A stretch of DNA of 64,000 bases, from positions 3,472,001-3,536,000 of the forward strand of contig JACGCM010001659.1 of NCBI GenBank assembly GCA_014058105.1, written 5' to 3'. Positions 1-12,314 of the stretch are shown in pieces. Made by a program: the position numbers and the translations under genes. A model generated the notes under the pieces. The model ran no database searches, was not told the origin of the DNA, and worked only from the letters and a program-made list of their open reading frames with translations. Every line of letters starts with the position of its first letter. The first letter of the stretch is position 1. Source of the DNA: Kingdonia uniflora (lineage: Eukaryota > Streptophyta > Magnoliopsida > Ranunculales > Circaeasteraceae).

Positions 1-772
1 CTATTTTACTAGTAATTAATTATTTTTAGTAAATTTTACTCTACTAGAAATAGATTTTATTTGCCTTTTCTAATTAGACTGGATTTCTATTTAGCGATGA
101 GCCTCATTCTTCATAACATGGGAGTTCTTATAATTATAACTCTAGAAAGGTATTTTCTAGGAGTTATGCAAAGTTTGGGGGAAAGTTTCAAACTTCAAAC
201 CCTAAATCTTTTAGATTTTCTAATTCAGTAATAAAGTGTGAGTTTCTGGCTTCAATTGAGTATTCCTATTAAAATTCCTAGAATATGAAATGATATCTTG
301 CTTCCACGGATCATTCGTATCAGTGTTCCCCGTTTTCTCATATATCCCATTATAGATATTGATTTTGCCCACCGAACACATGTTTCCTCTTCTGCCCATC
401 CAATTTTTATCCAATTTTGCATGGATTTCCCCCTAGCCCCCACTAAAATTGTATAGCTCCACCCTCAATTCTCACTTTACCTTGCCCACTCTAAATAACT
501 TTCCTAGATCCACCCCTGCATCTTACTAGGGAAATTTTTGTCAAGACTATAAACTAAAGTTACAGCTCACATCATAACCAATTACAATGAATGCATATCA
601 TTAACTACATTTAGTTTTGAATGTGAATTTCTTTCCCTTTTTCCGTTAATGGTAAATTCGCAATTACCAAGGGTCCTTTCATAATGAACTTACTTTTCAC
701 GCATTACAACTAACAAATAACAACATAGATAACTCCAGAAGTAAAAGTAAGGAAAAGATGAGCTACATACAC
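1..772 (-). other. Intron of the GAMYB-like gene, continuing past base 1
   Basis: The MYB reading frame ends at a donor site near 773 inside the R3 repeat. The next expected block, LPGRTDNEIKNYW, is not found on either strand down to base 1. I therefore read this stretch as intron, with the remaining exons (and the miR159 target site known in this family) outside the window. It is AT-rich, holds only short chance reading frames, and shows no repeat or mobile element that I recognise. Confidence 0.6.
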
Positions 773-1133
773 GTGCTGCCATCCGGGCCCATTTATTTCC
801 CATCTTAGCATGGAGTTCAACGATCTGCCGTTCCTCCTCTAATGTAAAAGAACCTTTCTTCAGGTTCGGCCTCAAGTGATTAGCCCATCGTAGACGGCAA
901 CTTTTACCACAACGGGATAACCCTGAGTTCTTCTGAACCGAATTCCAGTTTCCCTCTCCGTGCTTCTTGACATAATCCACCAGAATTGCATCTTCAGCAG
1001 ATGTCCATGGCCCTTTCTTCTGGCCAGGCCCACTTCCTGAACTACCCCCAAAGTAACCTTCATCGTTTGATAGTGAGTCCGCAAGATCCTTAGAGAGCAT
1101 TTCGCCCTCACTCTCATTTGTCGTAAAACTCAT
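773..1133 (-). CDS. GAMYB: GAMYB-like R2R3-MYB transcription factor, first coding exon (partial gene)
   Basis: Nuclear DNA-binding activator of the GAMYB/MYB33-MYB65 group, which in other plants mediates gibberellin responses in aleurone and anthers. The frame opens with MSFTTNES, an acidic and glycine-rich leader of about 37 residues, then R2 ([10 protein letters not shown] to [11 protein letters not shown]) and most of R3 ([14 protein letters not shown] to GNKWARMAA). The signature [11 protein letters not shown] and HGEGNWN are typical of this group. An upstream GTG at 1151 is in frame but is not the start; the first ATG is at 1133. The exon ends in R3 at GCAGCAC|GTGTATGT (773) or, less likely, two bases later; the first option would make the next codon His, as in homologues. 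The activation domain and miR159 site lie outside the window. No disabling change is visible. Confidence 0.92.
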
Positions 1134-2190
1134 TCCCTGTTTTGTCCCCACACCAATTCTTTAATGTAAGTCAGAACCATCCAATCAGAAGAATTTTTCC
1201 CTGAAAAACAAAAAGAATATGTATAAGACAAATATGGTTCAAAATTAAAGATAATAGATGGATATAAGGGATAATGTCAGACATCCACATAAAGAAACTC
1301 GAAATAATGAAGACCATAAAACAATATAAAAGTGGGAATGAGGTAGACTTATAGAGAATACCTTTTACAGAATAACTCAATATTTCTAATCTATAACATT
1401 TGTGCCTGATCTGGGGTTAAAATAGAAAATACACAAACCCCAACTTAACAAAAAGATACAAGAAAATAGATTGCACTTGCTAAGGCCACAGTAAACAAAC
1501 TAGACCACTGCAATCCCATTTCACCACAAATGAAACTAAACAACATCGTAAAGCTATAGGGGAAAAAATTAATAAAGAGGTAATCCGCAGTCAGTTATTC
1601 ACTAAACTACTCCCTAGAGACCTGTATTGCCCGTCAAGCATAATTTCCGATGAATGTCCACAAAACTAGCCACCTTTGTATGAATGGAGTATCGCCTAGG
1701 GAACTCCAATTCACCGTTCCAACCCGCCGCGGGGTTCATACATAATCAAACACACAAATACAATAACTAAAACCACAATTCTCCATGTTCTGACTCAAAC
1801 ATAGTTACATACGTGCTAAATGGTCCAAAATGAACTAAATTTCAAATAAAACTCGCAGAATTCAAACCCTAGTAGCTCTAACATACTGAAATAATCAAAT
1901 CAACACTGATTAAACTAAATTCAAACAAATTACCTGAGAATTCAAACTCGTGAGCTCCCGCAATCCTCCAATTGTGTGATCAAATCAAAAACCTCCCACA
2001 ATTCAATCAATCAAACACTACAACACCCAAAACTAAGCTCAATTCAGCTGACATGAAGCTGGGAAACCCTAATTTCACAAAGAGAGAGTCGAAGCCTAAT
2101 TTGGAGAACGTGTCAGTTAGAGACAGAGGAGAGACTCTGAAAGAGAGAGAAGTGTTGAGCTCATTTATTTGTTCTCATTTACGGCGACTC
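1134..2190 (-). other. 5' leader of the GAMYB-like gene with a leader intron
   Basis: Reading leftwards, a CT-rich stretch near 2090-2160 (seen as GAGAGAGA on the plus strand) looks like the start of the 5' UTR. A donor CTCAG|GTAATTTG ends the first non-coding exon at 1934, and a good acceptor TTTTTCAG|GG opens the second at 1200, 67 nt before the ATG. An intron in the 5' UTR is usual for GAMYB genes. The transcription start is not defined by the sequence; the 2190 limit is a guess. Confidence 0.6.
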
Positions 2191-3255
2191 TGACATAGAA
2201 ATAGAAATGGACTTGGTCTCGATCCAGCAGTTGTGAAAATGAGTGTGGGTTGGGTTTTGGTGTCACCCACCCTCAACTCACACTATTTCCCTTCCAGCAA
2301 ACCAAAAAATGAGTGTCAGTTGTTTATATGGCATTGTTAAGACTTAACCGGGTGGGGGAGCTCACACTAAAAAATATGAGTTTGAGGAGATTAAGTATTT
2401 ATTTATTAGTATGAGAGGAAATGAATAATTGTGCGGACTAAAAAATAAAGGCCCAACTGTTGGGAGGCTTGAGTGTGAGTTGGATTTTTTTGGCCTGACA
2501 TGATGAGCCTGACAACCCAATTGCTAGAGATGTTCTAAGCTTTGGTTTAATTGAAGTCTCAATTTTGAAAATCAATTCGAATTATCTTAGGCTAGAATTG
2601 GATCAAGGATTTTGAGTATTATGAGCTTCTCTAATAGTTTTGAGGGTGAGAAAGGAAGTCGCGTTTGATCATGCCTTTTTTTTTTCTTTTTTTTTTTCTT
2701 TTGAGTTCGATTAATGGATGATTTTTTTTGGGGCAAGAAGTTTATAACCGAGTTCAGCGTTTTAAAGAGTTGAAAGGATGTAATGTATAGAACAGATAGA
2801 GCGGAGTTTTATAAAAAGATAAACAATTACGTGGAAAAGGGTGGTAGGCGTAGTGTTGTTTTGATCTGAGCGTTTCTATAGAAGATGGAGATAATGATAC
2901 ACTACTCGCGGGATAGTCTCAGATATTGAGTGGGGTGGAATTGAAACCAAGGTTGTTTCAATCTGGAAGAAATGTATGAGAGACAAAGAGAGATTCCATA
3001 TCTTATCTTCAGAATGTATCAGTAAATCTGAGAGAAACTCCATAACATTTAATTCAAGAATGTGTGGATGGGAGTCAATTGACTCCATAATATCTTATTT
3101 AGAGAATGTGTCGATGGGAGTCAATTGACTCTGCCATACGTAATTTAATTGACATATAAGGACTTCACATTATTCTACTGTATTTCATTTAAGACGTTGC
3201 ATTCTAACCATTATAATGTCTTGTAAAGTTGCATACTACAACGATCATTAGGTTG
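2191..3255. other. Intergenic region upstream of GAMYB
   Basis: No gene is seen. The first 350 bases contain several variants of GAGTGTGAGTTG in both orientations (about 2240-2490), so a small decayed foldback element is possible. A poly-T/poly-A stretch lies at 2676-2702. The GAMYB promoter must lie here, but I cannot point to a convincing TATA box. Confidence 0.4.
3072..3131. repeat. Two copies of the 14-bp palindrome GAGTCAATTGACTC
   Basis: The perfect palindrome occurs at 3072-3085 and 3118-3131, 46 bases apart, within a longer direct repeat (AGAATGTGT.GATGGGAGTCA). No function is evident. Confidence 0.7.
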
Positions 3256-3260
3256 TGTAT

Positions 3261-3825
3261 TGTAAGAACCTAATTTTGTATATCAAACTTAGTCTCTCAC
3301 ACCAATGATAATCAAAACGTTAGTAACAAATAAACAATTGATAACACAAGGTTTAGCGTGGAAAACCTTTGAATAGGTTAAAAACCACGACCTCTTTTGA
3401 GGATTTAGAAGGAGAGATCTTATTGATGATGGGTAACTATTACAAATAATGCTTTGAGTAGTTATGTATAGAATTTCCTGTGCAGAATTTCATCCCCCTT
3501 TAATCTGTAGTTTTCTAGTACTATTTATAGGTCTTATAATATGACTGTTTATCGACCATTATTATTCTTAATGATGGACGTTACAATATAGATTTGATAA
3601 GTCTTTGAACTGATTGCGTAACGGTCTGATCCTTCTATTTTGTAACGGCTTCACTAATGACAAAGTGCTTATTGACTCGAGTTGTTAATGTAGAGGTTGA
3701 AATTGATAAGTAAAACTCTGTAGTTGTTCCATAGTGTGCCATGTAATCGTATGTTGATGAAGTTGAGTGAGTGTATGATGGTCGAAGATGAGGCTTGAGT
3801 TCGAGATCTGGAATAGGCCACTACA
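3261..3825 (-). repeat. 3' LTR of the Tat-like element
   Basis: 565 bp, starting TGTAGTGG and ending GGTTCTTACA when read on the minus strand. Compared with the other LTR it carries an extra 14 bases around 3475-3492 that look like a local duplication (AGAATTT...AGAATTT). Internal TATA-like CTATAAATAGTAC is retained. Confidence 0.95.
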
Positions 3826-3838
3826 ACCGCCCCCTCTC
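3826..3838 (-). other. Polypurine tract of the Tat-like element
   Basis: The minus strand reads GAGAGGGGGCGGT directly against the LTR start TGTAGTGG, the expected place and composition for the plus-strand primer. Confidence 0.8.
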
Positions 3839-5800
3839 AGTCAAAAACACAAGAAGCATCATGGGCGAGTAGTGTTGGTTGAGAAGTATCATTAATGTTA
3901 TATTTAATACCCGGGGATCATTTCCAATGTTCCTTCATGAATATCTGTTTGGATGTTGGGTTTCCTAGAGCCAATGGCTTTGGTCAAAATTGTTGCATTG
4001 GAATTTTTTATGACTTTGGGAATTTGGAACCCATCTTTAATGATATTTGTAGTATAAATATTGTTGTGGTTGATGGTTGCAGTTGTTATTCGCCAAGTAC
4101 TTCATTGAATCCATATCTTCTGTAACTTTTCTTTTTTTTATAACTGTGTTGTTGAGAGGATGGTGACCACCAGAAGGCAATCTCGGGAGCTAGGGCGCTT
4201 GTCTCACGAGACAAGAACTCCAGTTCTAGTACTTTGGGACTCAGTTTCTGGACCTTCCTACGCCGATTCTGGTGCGTCCTACCTACCATGGTATAACATA
4301 TGGAGAGGTGGAGGAGGCGGATGATGACTATTATCAAATGGTCTGCTTCCATTATATGGTGACGTCGGGGAAGGGGCGTAGGGATGGTCTGCGTCTGCTG
4401 GTGGAGGAGAAGGTTACAGCGGCGGAGGAAAAGTGGTTGGTATATATCAGAGGAAATCTTATCGGTACCCTGCTGGTGAGTGGATTTTATAAAAAAAATA
4501 AAAACATTTTTCTTTCTTTTTCCCTCGGAGATGGTGGGGGTTATAGAAGAAGAAGGGAGACAGAAAGTGGAAGCATGCTTCCAGTCTTCAGTCTCTGCTA
4601 CAACCATCTTCTTTTTTCATAAAGAAGTGTTTCAGTATGTAATGTAATCTGCAGATCAGTCTGTAAGAAACTTATGAGATTTTGTAAGAAGTATTCGAGC
4701 AAATGAAAAAAATAAAAGTGTTGTCAATTTTGTTTTGAAATTCGAATTGAAATTACATGTGCAGCATACTTGTGAAATGGCCTATTTGATAAAACAGAAT
4801 TTAGAAAATGAGAATGAAACTCAAACTATCGATGGATCAAAATTTGGGATAGTGAATGGAAATAATCATAAAAAGAATTCCAGGGGTCGAAAATTTGTTG
4901 AAATGTGAGTTAGGTGTGCTGAACTGAAAAAGTTGAATTGGAGTGAGCTATTAGACATCAATCTGTGGTATAATTGATATGCTGACAAAAATTGAACTGT
5001 GGTGAACTTGGTATGCATGTAAAGCAGATTATATCTTGGGAAGTGAGCTCGAAAAGAGATGGTCAAAATGTAATGAGGTTGTTTGGGGAAGCCAAACGCA
5101 AATAAGTAACTAGCATGATCGTAATGCATGAGGTGTGATTGGTTTGTCGATGTGTTGTTGAAATTGTCTAGGCAAACAGGAGAATGTTTTTATCGAACTA
5201 GTTGTAGGATTTGCAATCTGTTAATCATGGAATTACATAGGACTATGTTATGCGAACTAGTTGTAGAATTTTCTGTCCTCCATCTTGGAATTGTGTAATG
5301 GTATTTAGCATAGTTGGCATTTTCAATCTACGTACTTCTGTAGACAAGGTCGTTATAGTTCCCACGAACTGTGTCCTTTTGTAGGAGTCAAAGTATGTTG
5401 TTGGCATCCTATAAGTATCTTTTACTGGTAATAGAGGATGTGTATTCCGTACTTCAATATCCTGGTGATTTGACGGTTAATTATTTCGAACTATTTTAAA
5501 AATGCCTTGATGTAGTTTAGTAAAGGATATCTGTCAGTAGTTGCTTAGTTGGAGCTTCGTCTGGACGTACTTAAATATTCTGTGCGAGCTCTATTGTTTT
5601 GGATGTGACATCTGTGTGAAGTACGTGATGAATAAGATCCTCTTAGGAGATATTTTTTAGAATAGAAAACAATAGTGGTCAAAATATTCCCGTAATTCTG
5701 CTGATTTCCTTGTTTCCAAAAATTTATTCCTGTAGAATATATCTTCCTTCAAAATCTGATTGATAGGCGATTCAAGTGTTGAACAAAAAGATCTCCATGT
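3839..5800. other. 3' non-coding region of the Tat-like element
   Basis: No conserved domain is found. A 173-codon frame is open on the minus strand at 4086-4607, in the element's sense direction; it is rich in Ser, His and Arg, matches no family I know, and a shorter frame overlaps it on the other strand, so I do not call it a gene. The rest is AT-rich and without long frames. Confidence 0.5.
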
Positions 5801-5804
5801 TGGC

Positions 5805-5812
5805 TATATAAG
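5805..5812 (+). promoter_or_regulatory. Possible TATA box of the antisense gene block
   Basis: TATATAAG lies 70 bp before the ATG at 5882 on the plus strand. Two similar motifs follow, TATAAAAG near 6485 and TATAAAAA at 6691-6698. Their use is inference only. Confidence 0.3.
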
Positions 5813-5881
5813 ATCTTGATCTTTTGGTGTTGTGCATTGTATTCTTCTACAGTAAAAGCTTGTTTTTTGTTGATTGGAATC

Positions 5882-6226
5882 ATGGGGAGGACACGTTCTC
5901 AGCGTGCTTGTCATGCGGCAGAAGGGAGGCTAAATATCAAGGTGGCCAAACTTCGTGAGCGGTACTTTTGCCTGTTGCCTTATAATGTTGTATTACCAGA
6001 GTGGTCGTTACAGTTGGATGACGAAGGTAGGCGTGTAGAGTACGATAGTTATTTTTTGTGTGATATGTTTCGTGAGTTACTTCTGGATGCAACCCTGCGA
6101 GAAGAAATCGTTCAAGAGATTGTATTGGATAAGCTGGCTGAAGAGGACGAGAGGGCAGTAGGAGGGGAAATAATTACATGTGGTGAATTGAATCATCCGG
6201 GCTGCTTTAAATGTAACTATATGTGA
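5882..6226 (+). CDS. Antisense reading frame in the Tat element, unknown product
   Basis: A 114-codon frame beginning MGRTRSQRACHAAEG, on the strand opposite to gag-pol. It is rich in charged residues in its second half (LREEIVQEIVLDKLAEEDE), likely helical, and ends CFKCNYM. I chose the ATG at 5882 because an earlier in-frame ATG at 5816 lies only 4 bp past the possible TATA box. I do not recognise a family. It could be a first exon of the antisense gene whose recognisable domain begins near 7,300, or a chance frame. Confidence 0.35.
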   Translation: MGRTRSQRACHAAEGRLNIKVAKLRERYFCLLPYNVVLPEWSLQLDDEGRRVEYDSYFLCDMFRELLLDATLREEIVQEIVLDKLAEEDERAVGGEIITCGELNHPGCFKCNYM

Positions 6227-6619
6227 TTGTAAGCTCGAACTTTGATAGCTTGAAATGAATAAGTAATATGTTTGTAGTGTTTTTTTTTGTTATCTGGTGA
6301 ATGTAGAATAATACGAACTGAATCTGTGAACTAAAAAGTAGGATTAATGTGTTTGTTTTGCTGCTTATGTGGCAGATACTATGCATTACAGCTGTCTGAT
6401 TCTAGCAGTTGTACAGATAATTTCGAATTTTGAATATTTGCTATTTATAGGAATGACGTATGGTGTGGTACGATCTTAATTGAGTATAAAAGCAAGGTGA
6501 TGGATCGTGTAGATTGTTTTGAGAAAGGAAAAAATTGTTTAATGGCTGAAGGCATGGATAGACGTGATAGCAGTAAACGTTATCACAAAAGTCATGATGA
6601 TGTTGCGAGGTGAAATGAC

Positions 6620-6919
6620 GTGTCTGTAGAGGCAATAAGGGTGACCGACACGTGTCTGAAAGTGTCATCGTTACAAAAATTAAGAGAGGGTATAAAAACT
6701 TGTCTCTCTTTTCCTCATAAATTATCTACAGTTAGAAAGAAAGAGAAAAGTGGTGTAACTAGTGTTTTTAGAGAGAAAAAATATTTGAGTTCTGAGTGTA
6801 ATCCCATAGCGAAAGCTTCATTTAGTAAAAGAAATTTGTTGGAGAAACGACGAAATCAATCAATCTCTATGAAAAGTGTGGGCAAAGTAGAAGATTGTGG
6901 GTCTTCCAGTACAGGTTAG
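6620..6919 (+). other. Antisense frame with splice-like end
   Basis: A 99-codon basic frame (many Lys and Arg) that ends near a good donor, TACAG|GTTAGTAAA at 6914/6915; a matching acceptor, ATATAG|GTCC, precedes the next frame at 7307. Joining the two gives a quick stop in the present sequence, so either the junction is different or the frame has decayed. A TATAAAAA motif at 6691 lies inside the frame, so the true start may be the ATG at 6869. Confidence 0.3.
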
Positions 6920-7313
6920 TAAATTATGTTCCTCTATTTTAATTGTAATGAATGGTACTATGTGTATGTGTTGATTTGTTAATCGCATTTGTATATGATT
7001 GATTAGGGATGTTAAATTTGGGAATGTAGGGGCTAAAAAATGATTGTTTGCCTGTAATAGTGAATATTTGTAAAAGCTTTGGGTATGGTAACAAGCGTCT
7101 AGAGAAAGAAAACTATTTTTGGAGAAGAAGAGGGAAAGTTGAAATTGACTTTCAGTTATTTTGGAAAGGTTTGAAAATAAATGTCTTGATTGGGTAAAAA
7201 GTATAAATGAGGCTTGTCTCAGCTGTATATGTGGTATATCATGTAATTGTGTAAGTGTTGAATCATAGAGATAGAGAAAATAATATAACATTGTTTGTAC
7301 ATATAGGTCCAGT

Positions 7314-8100
7314 ATGCGTTATAAAAACTTAAATCCCAGTAGTAAATTTGTATTGTTATCCAGTTCGGAGAAAACATCATCGTCGGGTAGAGAGTACGAT
7401 TGTGGAGGCAAGGAGGAAACTGTAGATAGGAGGGAAGTCACAATGGGTGTAGGGACTGAAAGGCCTAGTAAAGTGAGTAATGTAGTAGAGGAAGATGATA
7501 CAGGGGCGAAGGATGTGTTATTTTACGTATATCCAGATAGAGTAGATGTAGGGAAAGCATATATGAAATTTAAAAAGAAATTAACAGGGAAGTAGGGAAA
7601 TTATGTCATGGAGCAAGGTCTGTGGTTTAGGACCTTTATACCAGGGAAATGGGAGAAGGTATATTATCAAGTACCCAACCTGAATGTGTGGAAGTCAGAG
7701 AAAGGACTTGGGGAAGACATATATGTGGTATATTATAATGGGGTGGCATGGCAGGCCCGAATAATGGGTTTCTTTGTTATCTGAACCAAGTCGTATATGG
7801 TCTTAGGATTCCTTTGACATATTTTCAGAAAGGGGTTATGAATGCATTGCAGTGCTTCCCCGCACAATTAAATGAGAATATTTTTGAGATGATGAGGGTG
7901 TGTGAGGCGTTGAATGAGAGGTGGAGAGAGAACGGGACTGCGAAGTTGTTCGTTGCAGCTGACGTGCTAAAATTTTACAAAATGAAGTATGTGAAATCCC
8001 GTAGTAGTGGCTACATGTTTAGTGATTTGTCTAAGCCAAAGTTTTTTTACTTCAAATCTGCTAGTAGACCATAGAATGACCATCTTGTATAGGTAAGGAG
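7314..8100 (+). pseudogene. Antisense gene of the Tat element: putative gypsy-type transposase domain (PF04195-like)
   Basis: Plus-strand frames 7314-7595 and 7748-8074, with the stretch between them readable past a TAG, resemble the plant proteins annotated as 'transposase (putative) gypsy type'. The recognisable core includes GLRIPLTYFQKGVMNALQ, PAQLNENIFEMMRVCEAL, a RWRENGTAKLF block and SGYMFSDLSKPKFFYF. Directly after it the reading RP*NDHLV shows a stop where homologues as I remember them have Trp. A donor-like site (ATAG|GTAAGGAG near 8091) and an acceptor (TATCAG|GTTCTAA near 8242) suggest an intron. Such antisense genes are known companions of Tat-lineage elements; their function is not established. 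At least one frameshift and two stops make this copy non-functional. Confidence 0.6.
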
Positions 8101-9131
8101 TAATTGTATGCAGGTTCCAGATAAACTAGCGCGCTCGACCTGGACCATAAATATTTTAATCCAAGTAAGTAACACCTGCTAACTTGACCGAATATCAGTT
8201 TTTCTCTGAGCTTCTAATCATTTCCTTGATTTTGTTTATCAGGTTCTAATCCCAAATTCTTCCCTGATAAAACGAGCTTGTTTGACTGCGTAGCTCTCGA
8301 ACAGGTCGAGTTGAAGCAAGTGCTCAAAGAGTTAAATATCCACAAGGATAAGAGAGTGGACTCTAGAGTTCCAAAAGTGTAATGAGCTCACGAAAATTAA
8401 GCTATGGCTGAGAAGGTTGTAAAGAAGACCCTTCTTCCTCTAGGGGATTTGACTGGTATCCCACCGCCTCTGCTAGGGAGCTCGAGCGGGGCGCGAAAGA
8501 TCCAAAGATAAAAAAAGATATTGCAAGAATCTTCTCATTCTACTATGGGGGAGGCCCAAGGGAAAGAGGGTGACAAGCTGGCTGTTACGGGTGTGGTGGA
8601 GCAGCAGGCGATGAATGAGGTCGCTCCTCTAGAAGCAGAAAAGATGTCTCTAAAAAGGAAACATCATGAGATCGAAGGTAGTGAACAAACTCAGGTTAAG
8701 ACTATAGCCAAGCTGAGGGACATAGAACAAAGGTGTTTTAAGATAGCGGGGACTGAGCCGAGGCAGCTCGAAGAGGTATTTCAAGAGTAAACAATGAATG
8801 CGCGTATTAGTATTCTCTATTTGTTGTATTATGGTTGATATGTGTATTGTTGATCTCAATGTTGGTAAAAGGGGTTACAAATTTTATTAAGAAGAGAAAC
8901 TAAAAGTATTTAAAGCTTACTCAGAGGTTCGATGCTCAAATAGCTCAGATGAAGGAGCTCGAGGAGAAGCTCAAGAAGGAGAAAGAAAGTAAGGCAGAAA
9001 AGGTGAAGGTTGCTGAGCAGCGGTGTGCAAAACTGTCTCAGCACGAAGAGACCCTAGATAAAGCTTTTGCGGATGTGAGGATTGGTAGGAATAACATGAT
9101 CAAATCTTACTGTCACTTTAGGTTAACCTAG
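8101..9131 (+). pseudogene. Antisense gene, middle part with coiled-coil segments
   Basis: After the possible intron (8091-8242) a readable stretch holds FPDKTSLFDCVALEQVELK, then a frame at 8545-8790 (GEAQGKEGDKLAVTG...) and another at 8949-9131 (MKELEEKLKKEKESKAEKV). The last two are strongly charged and heptad-like, as expected for the long coiled-coil tail of PF04195-type proteins. Stops separate the pieces. Confidence 0.45.
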
Positions 9132-10871
9132 GCGGATATCAAACTTGGCCTATAGGGTAGGTTCCAAGATATAGTTTTTGCTTCGGATGCGGAAGACGAA
9201 TTGGTTGAAGATGTTGCTGCTCCAGGCAATGTACCCTTCCCTTAAACTGAGCAAATTCCAGTTGCTAGCACTGAAGTGAAGTCACCATTTGAGGTAGAGA
9301 TTGGCAAGAATACTTAATAATATCATTTTGTGGTATCCTGTTTCAAACTATCTCATTATTTCTAACTTTGATGAGACTGTTTGCTGTGTGCTTTGGGACT
9401 GTGAAGTTTGATAGACATCTGCTTATTATACCTTGTTTGAATGTTTGGTTGATAACATAAAATTTATAATATGTGTAGGAGATAGAGTGATTGAGAAAAA
9501 CTGTTACCACCCTGAAGAGATCGTTTAGTAGAGCGAGGGACTCTGTGACTCGTATTTAACAGGTATTAAATAAAACTGAATATGAAAGAATGCAGTTTAA
9601 ATATAATTCATAAAAACTTTTTAAAGAATTATATGATCTACAATGTAGATACACAAAAATAAATATAAAAATGGATGAGGTTTTAAGAAAAGAGGAGGAG
9701 AGAGGGGGGTTAGTACGAAAATCTAAAGACTTGATTTGTTTTACTGACCCGAGTGATAAAGCCAGGTGTTAAACGCTTTTGGTAACTCTGACACTGTATT
9801 TTGAGGCCGAAGTAGATAGTAAGTGGGGTTTAAAAGTGGCTTATGTAGAGCTTTTAAAGGAAATGGGTGTATTACCGAACCCAGCTCGATTTCTATTTTT
9901 AGCTCAAGGTGCACATAATCGTCATAGCGTAGGGTCGAAAAAATGCTCAGCTCAAGCTGGTGTGTCTGTCATATGGGGTGGTGTAGGTCCCTTACCTGAC
10001 TCTCTTGGCTTTATGTAAGATCGAAGAACAATGAGGATTTTGTTTTTCAAAATAAAGAAAGAGCAGAGAGAGGAGCAAGCCAAGTTAGAGGGTGAGTTAA
10101 GCGAGTTGTAAAACGTGCTGAAGCAAAGTATGAAACAAAATACCTCTCTGACAAATCAACTGACAAAAGAAACAACTATTAGATAGAAGGTAGAAGAGAA
10201 TTTGAAAGCATTGGGTGTATTGCAAAAGGAAACGCGTAGGCGTCTACACAAAACGCATATGCAATTGAGGGAGCATTTGTATCCGACGCGAGCAAAGGTC
10301 ACAGCTGAAACGGATCATGAGTGTCATATAGAGAGTGTGGTTGAGTTTTATTGAGGGGAGTTGGCAAGGGTAGAGAACGAATTTAGGAAGTATGTTATGG
10401 ATTGTGAGAAAGACTTTGATGTAGAGAACGAAAAGGCTAAAAATATGTAGTTTATAAAGAATGAGAAGGAAAATGGAAGTGAAAAACTAGCTTCTAGACC
10501 GGCACAAAATTTGTCAGAGGAGGACGAGGAGGAAGTCGAGAGCCTAGTACCTCGGTCACGGTGAAAGCAACGTCAGCAGGAGGTGGTGACCTTTGTAGGA
10601 CCTTTGGATGTGCAAGTAGATAGGTCAAGGAGATCGGGAGATAGGGGAAATCTTCTCGTAGTTCGAGGGATCGAAAGTAAATTATCTATGTTATTCCCAA
10701 AACTTGCATATGTATTAGATATTTGTATACTATTTTGATAATAAATAAGTCTGTGTTGTGATGATAAAATACATATGAATAGAGATGCAGATCGATCGTA
10801 CACAAGTATTTTATTGTTGAGTAAAATTGTGAAATGTGATATGTAAATTGTTTTGATGTACAAACTGTTTT
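9132..10871. other. Internal Tat-element sequence with scattered antisense frames
   Basis: Includes a plus-strand frame of 79 codons (9779-10018) with no family resemblance that I can name, and Lys/Glu-rich plus-strand readings near 10,050-10,560 broken by stops, which may be a second decayed coiled-coil copy. Nothing else stands out. Confidence 0.35.
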
Positions 10872-12115
10872 GTGTGCAAATTGAAACTATTGACACAAGT
10901 CAAACTGGCAGAGGGTCAAAGTCAATGTGAAGCGCTGCATGTTTTGAACAAAAAACTGAACACTGATTTGAACTTTTACCATGAAGCACTAAAAAATGTT
11001 GTTGAGTTAAATGTAAAAATAAAGGTGAGGATGATTAAAGAGGAAGGTACGGTGGGTTGCCTGACCGATCAATTGGAAAGAAAGGAGGTTAAACTAGCCA
11101 GTGTGTAAGAAAAAGTGGAGGAATTAAATGAGGTTGTAAAGAAAAAGAGTTGGACATTGAAAAAGCTCAATATCATATAAATAATATCTCCAAACGAGTA
11201 ACCCAGGAAGAGGCAAAATTAATACATGCGGGAATTAAAATTACAGAGTTGTTGGAGATGTTGAAGAAAGAAAAGGATGGTGCTGAGGGATTGCAGGTTC
11301 AGATAAGTACGTTAGTGGCGGAAGTGGTTGACGCGCGAGCTGCTATGAGGAAGACAGATGAGCGGGCCAGAGAGTTTGAAGAAATGTTGAATGTTGCAAA
11401 AAATAACGAAAAGGAGTTGGAGGAAGTGAACAACAAACAGAATGAGTTAGCGAAAATGTATTGGGTTAAGATAGGGAACTTATAGGGCACCATTCAAGTA
11501 TTGGAGTTAGACCTTATAGAATATTAGATATCAGTGGAGGAGCTGACCAGTTTGAATAACAAATTGGGGGCGGATCTTGTGACAACTCAATGAAATCTTA
11601 ACATAGAGGTTGACCAGAGGGACCATAATCAGTTTGTTATGGAGGAATCATTGGCTATGTTGGAACAAATGGATAAATTTATGACGGTGATGAAATCACG
11701 AAATAAAACTTATGTGGAGGAAAAGTTGGCGATGGCAGATCACTGTAAAAATTTGTAAGTTATGCTAAATGAGGTGAAGGGAAAAATTATAGAGCTTGTC
11801 GTGCCTGACAAGATTAATCTCGAGGCAAGTGACGCGCATGACAAAGAAATGGCGGCAGTATTTAACTTTTTTGTGTCTGAGTTTAAGAGACTTAAAAAAG
11901 ATAGGGACACAATTTATAAAAGCATGATCGTAAATGGCGTACGGTACGATATACAGGTAATGTGGACTGAATATCTAGACCGTGTTATGTTAAAAATCGG
12001 TGCTCTTACTAAGAGCAAGCTTGATGAAGGAAGACAAATTGTTGCTGCGAGGGTACCAAAACTGATGCATCTGCGACTTTCAGGTATCGGGAAAGTTCAC
12101 GTGATGATGCGTTGA
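10872..12115 (+). pseudogene. Antisense coiled-coil protein remnant
   Basis: Three consecutive plus-strand frames, 10872-11108, 11150-11485 and 11762-12115, encode long heptad-rich helices (for example ITELLEMLKKEKDGAEGLQ and AREFEEMLNVAKNNEKELEE), and the DNA between them reads in the same style apart from stops. It probably belongs to the C-terminal tail of the antisense gene. The last frame (VSEFKRLKKDRDTIY and following) is less repetitive and may be the true C-terminus. No catalytic motif is visible. Whether it is one gene with 7314-9131 or a second one cannot be decided here. Confidence 0.45.
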
Positions 12116-12314
12116 CTGAACTTAGTGATTGATGGAGTGTTGGTAATAATGTAAAAAGGAATTACTTGTACTACATCACCTTAAATATAGTAGATAGAGT
12201 GTAAAGGTAATGGTTTTGAAGTCTGATAGTAGAACTAGTGATTTGTATGTATTCGTATCGAACTTTGATGAACTAATTGTGGTTTTAAAGTCATTTTGTT
12301 AGCCGAATTGGGGA

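Noticed and set aside
1134..1151. Start of the MYB protein at 1151 (reading GTKQG before MSFTT)
   Set aside because: The codon at 1151 is GTG, and the first ATG in frame is at 1133.
4086..4607. 173-codon minus-strand frame inside the Tat element
   Set aside because: No similarity, low-complexity composition, and an overlapping frame on the other strand; best seen as fortuitous.
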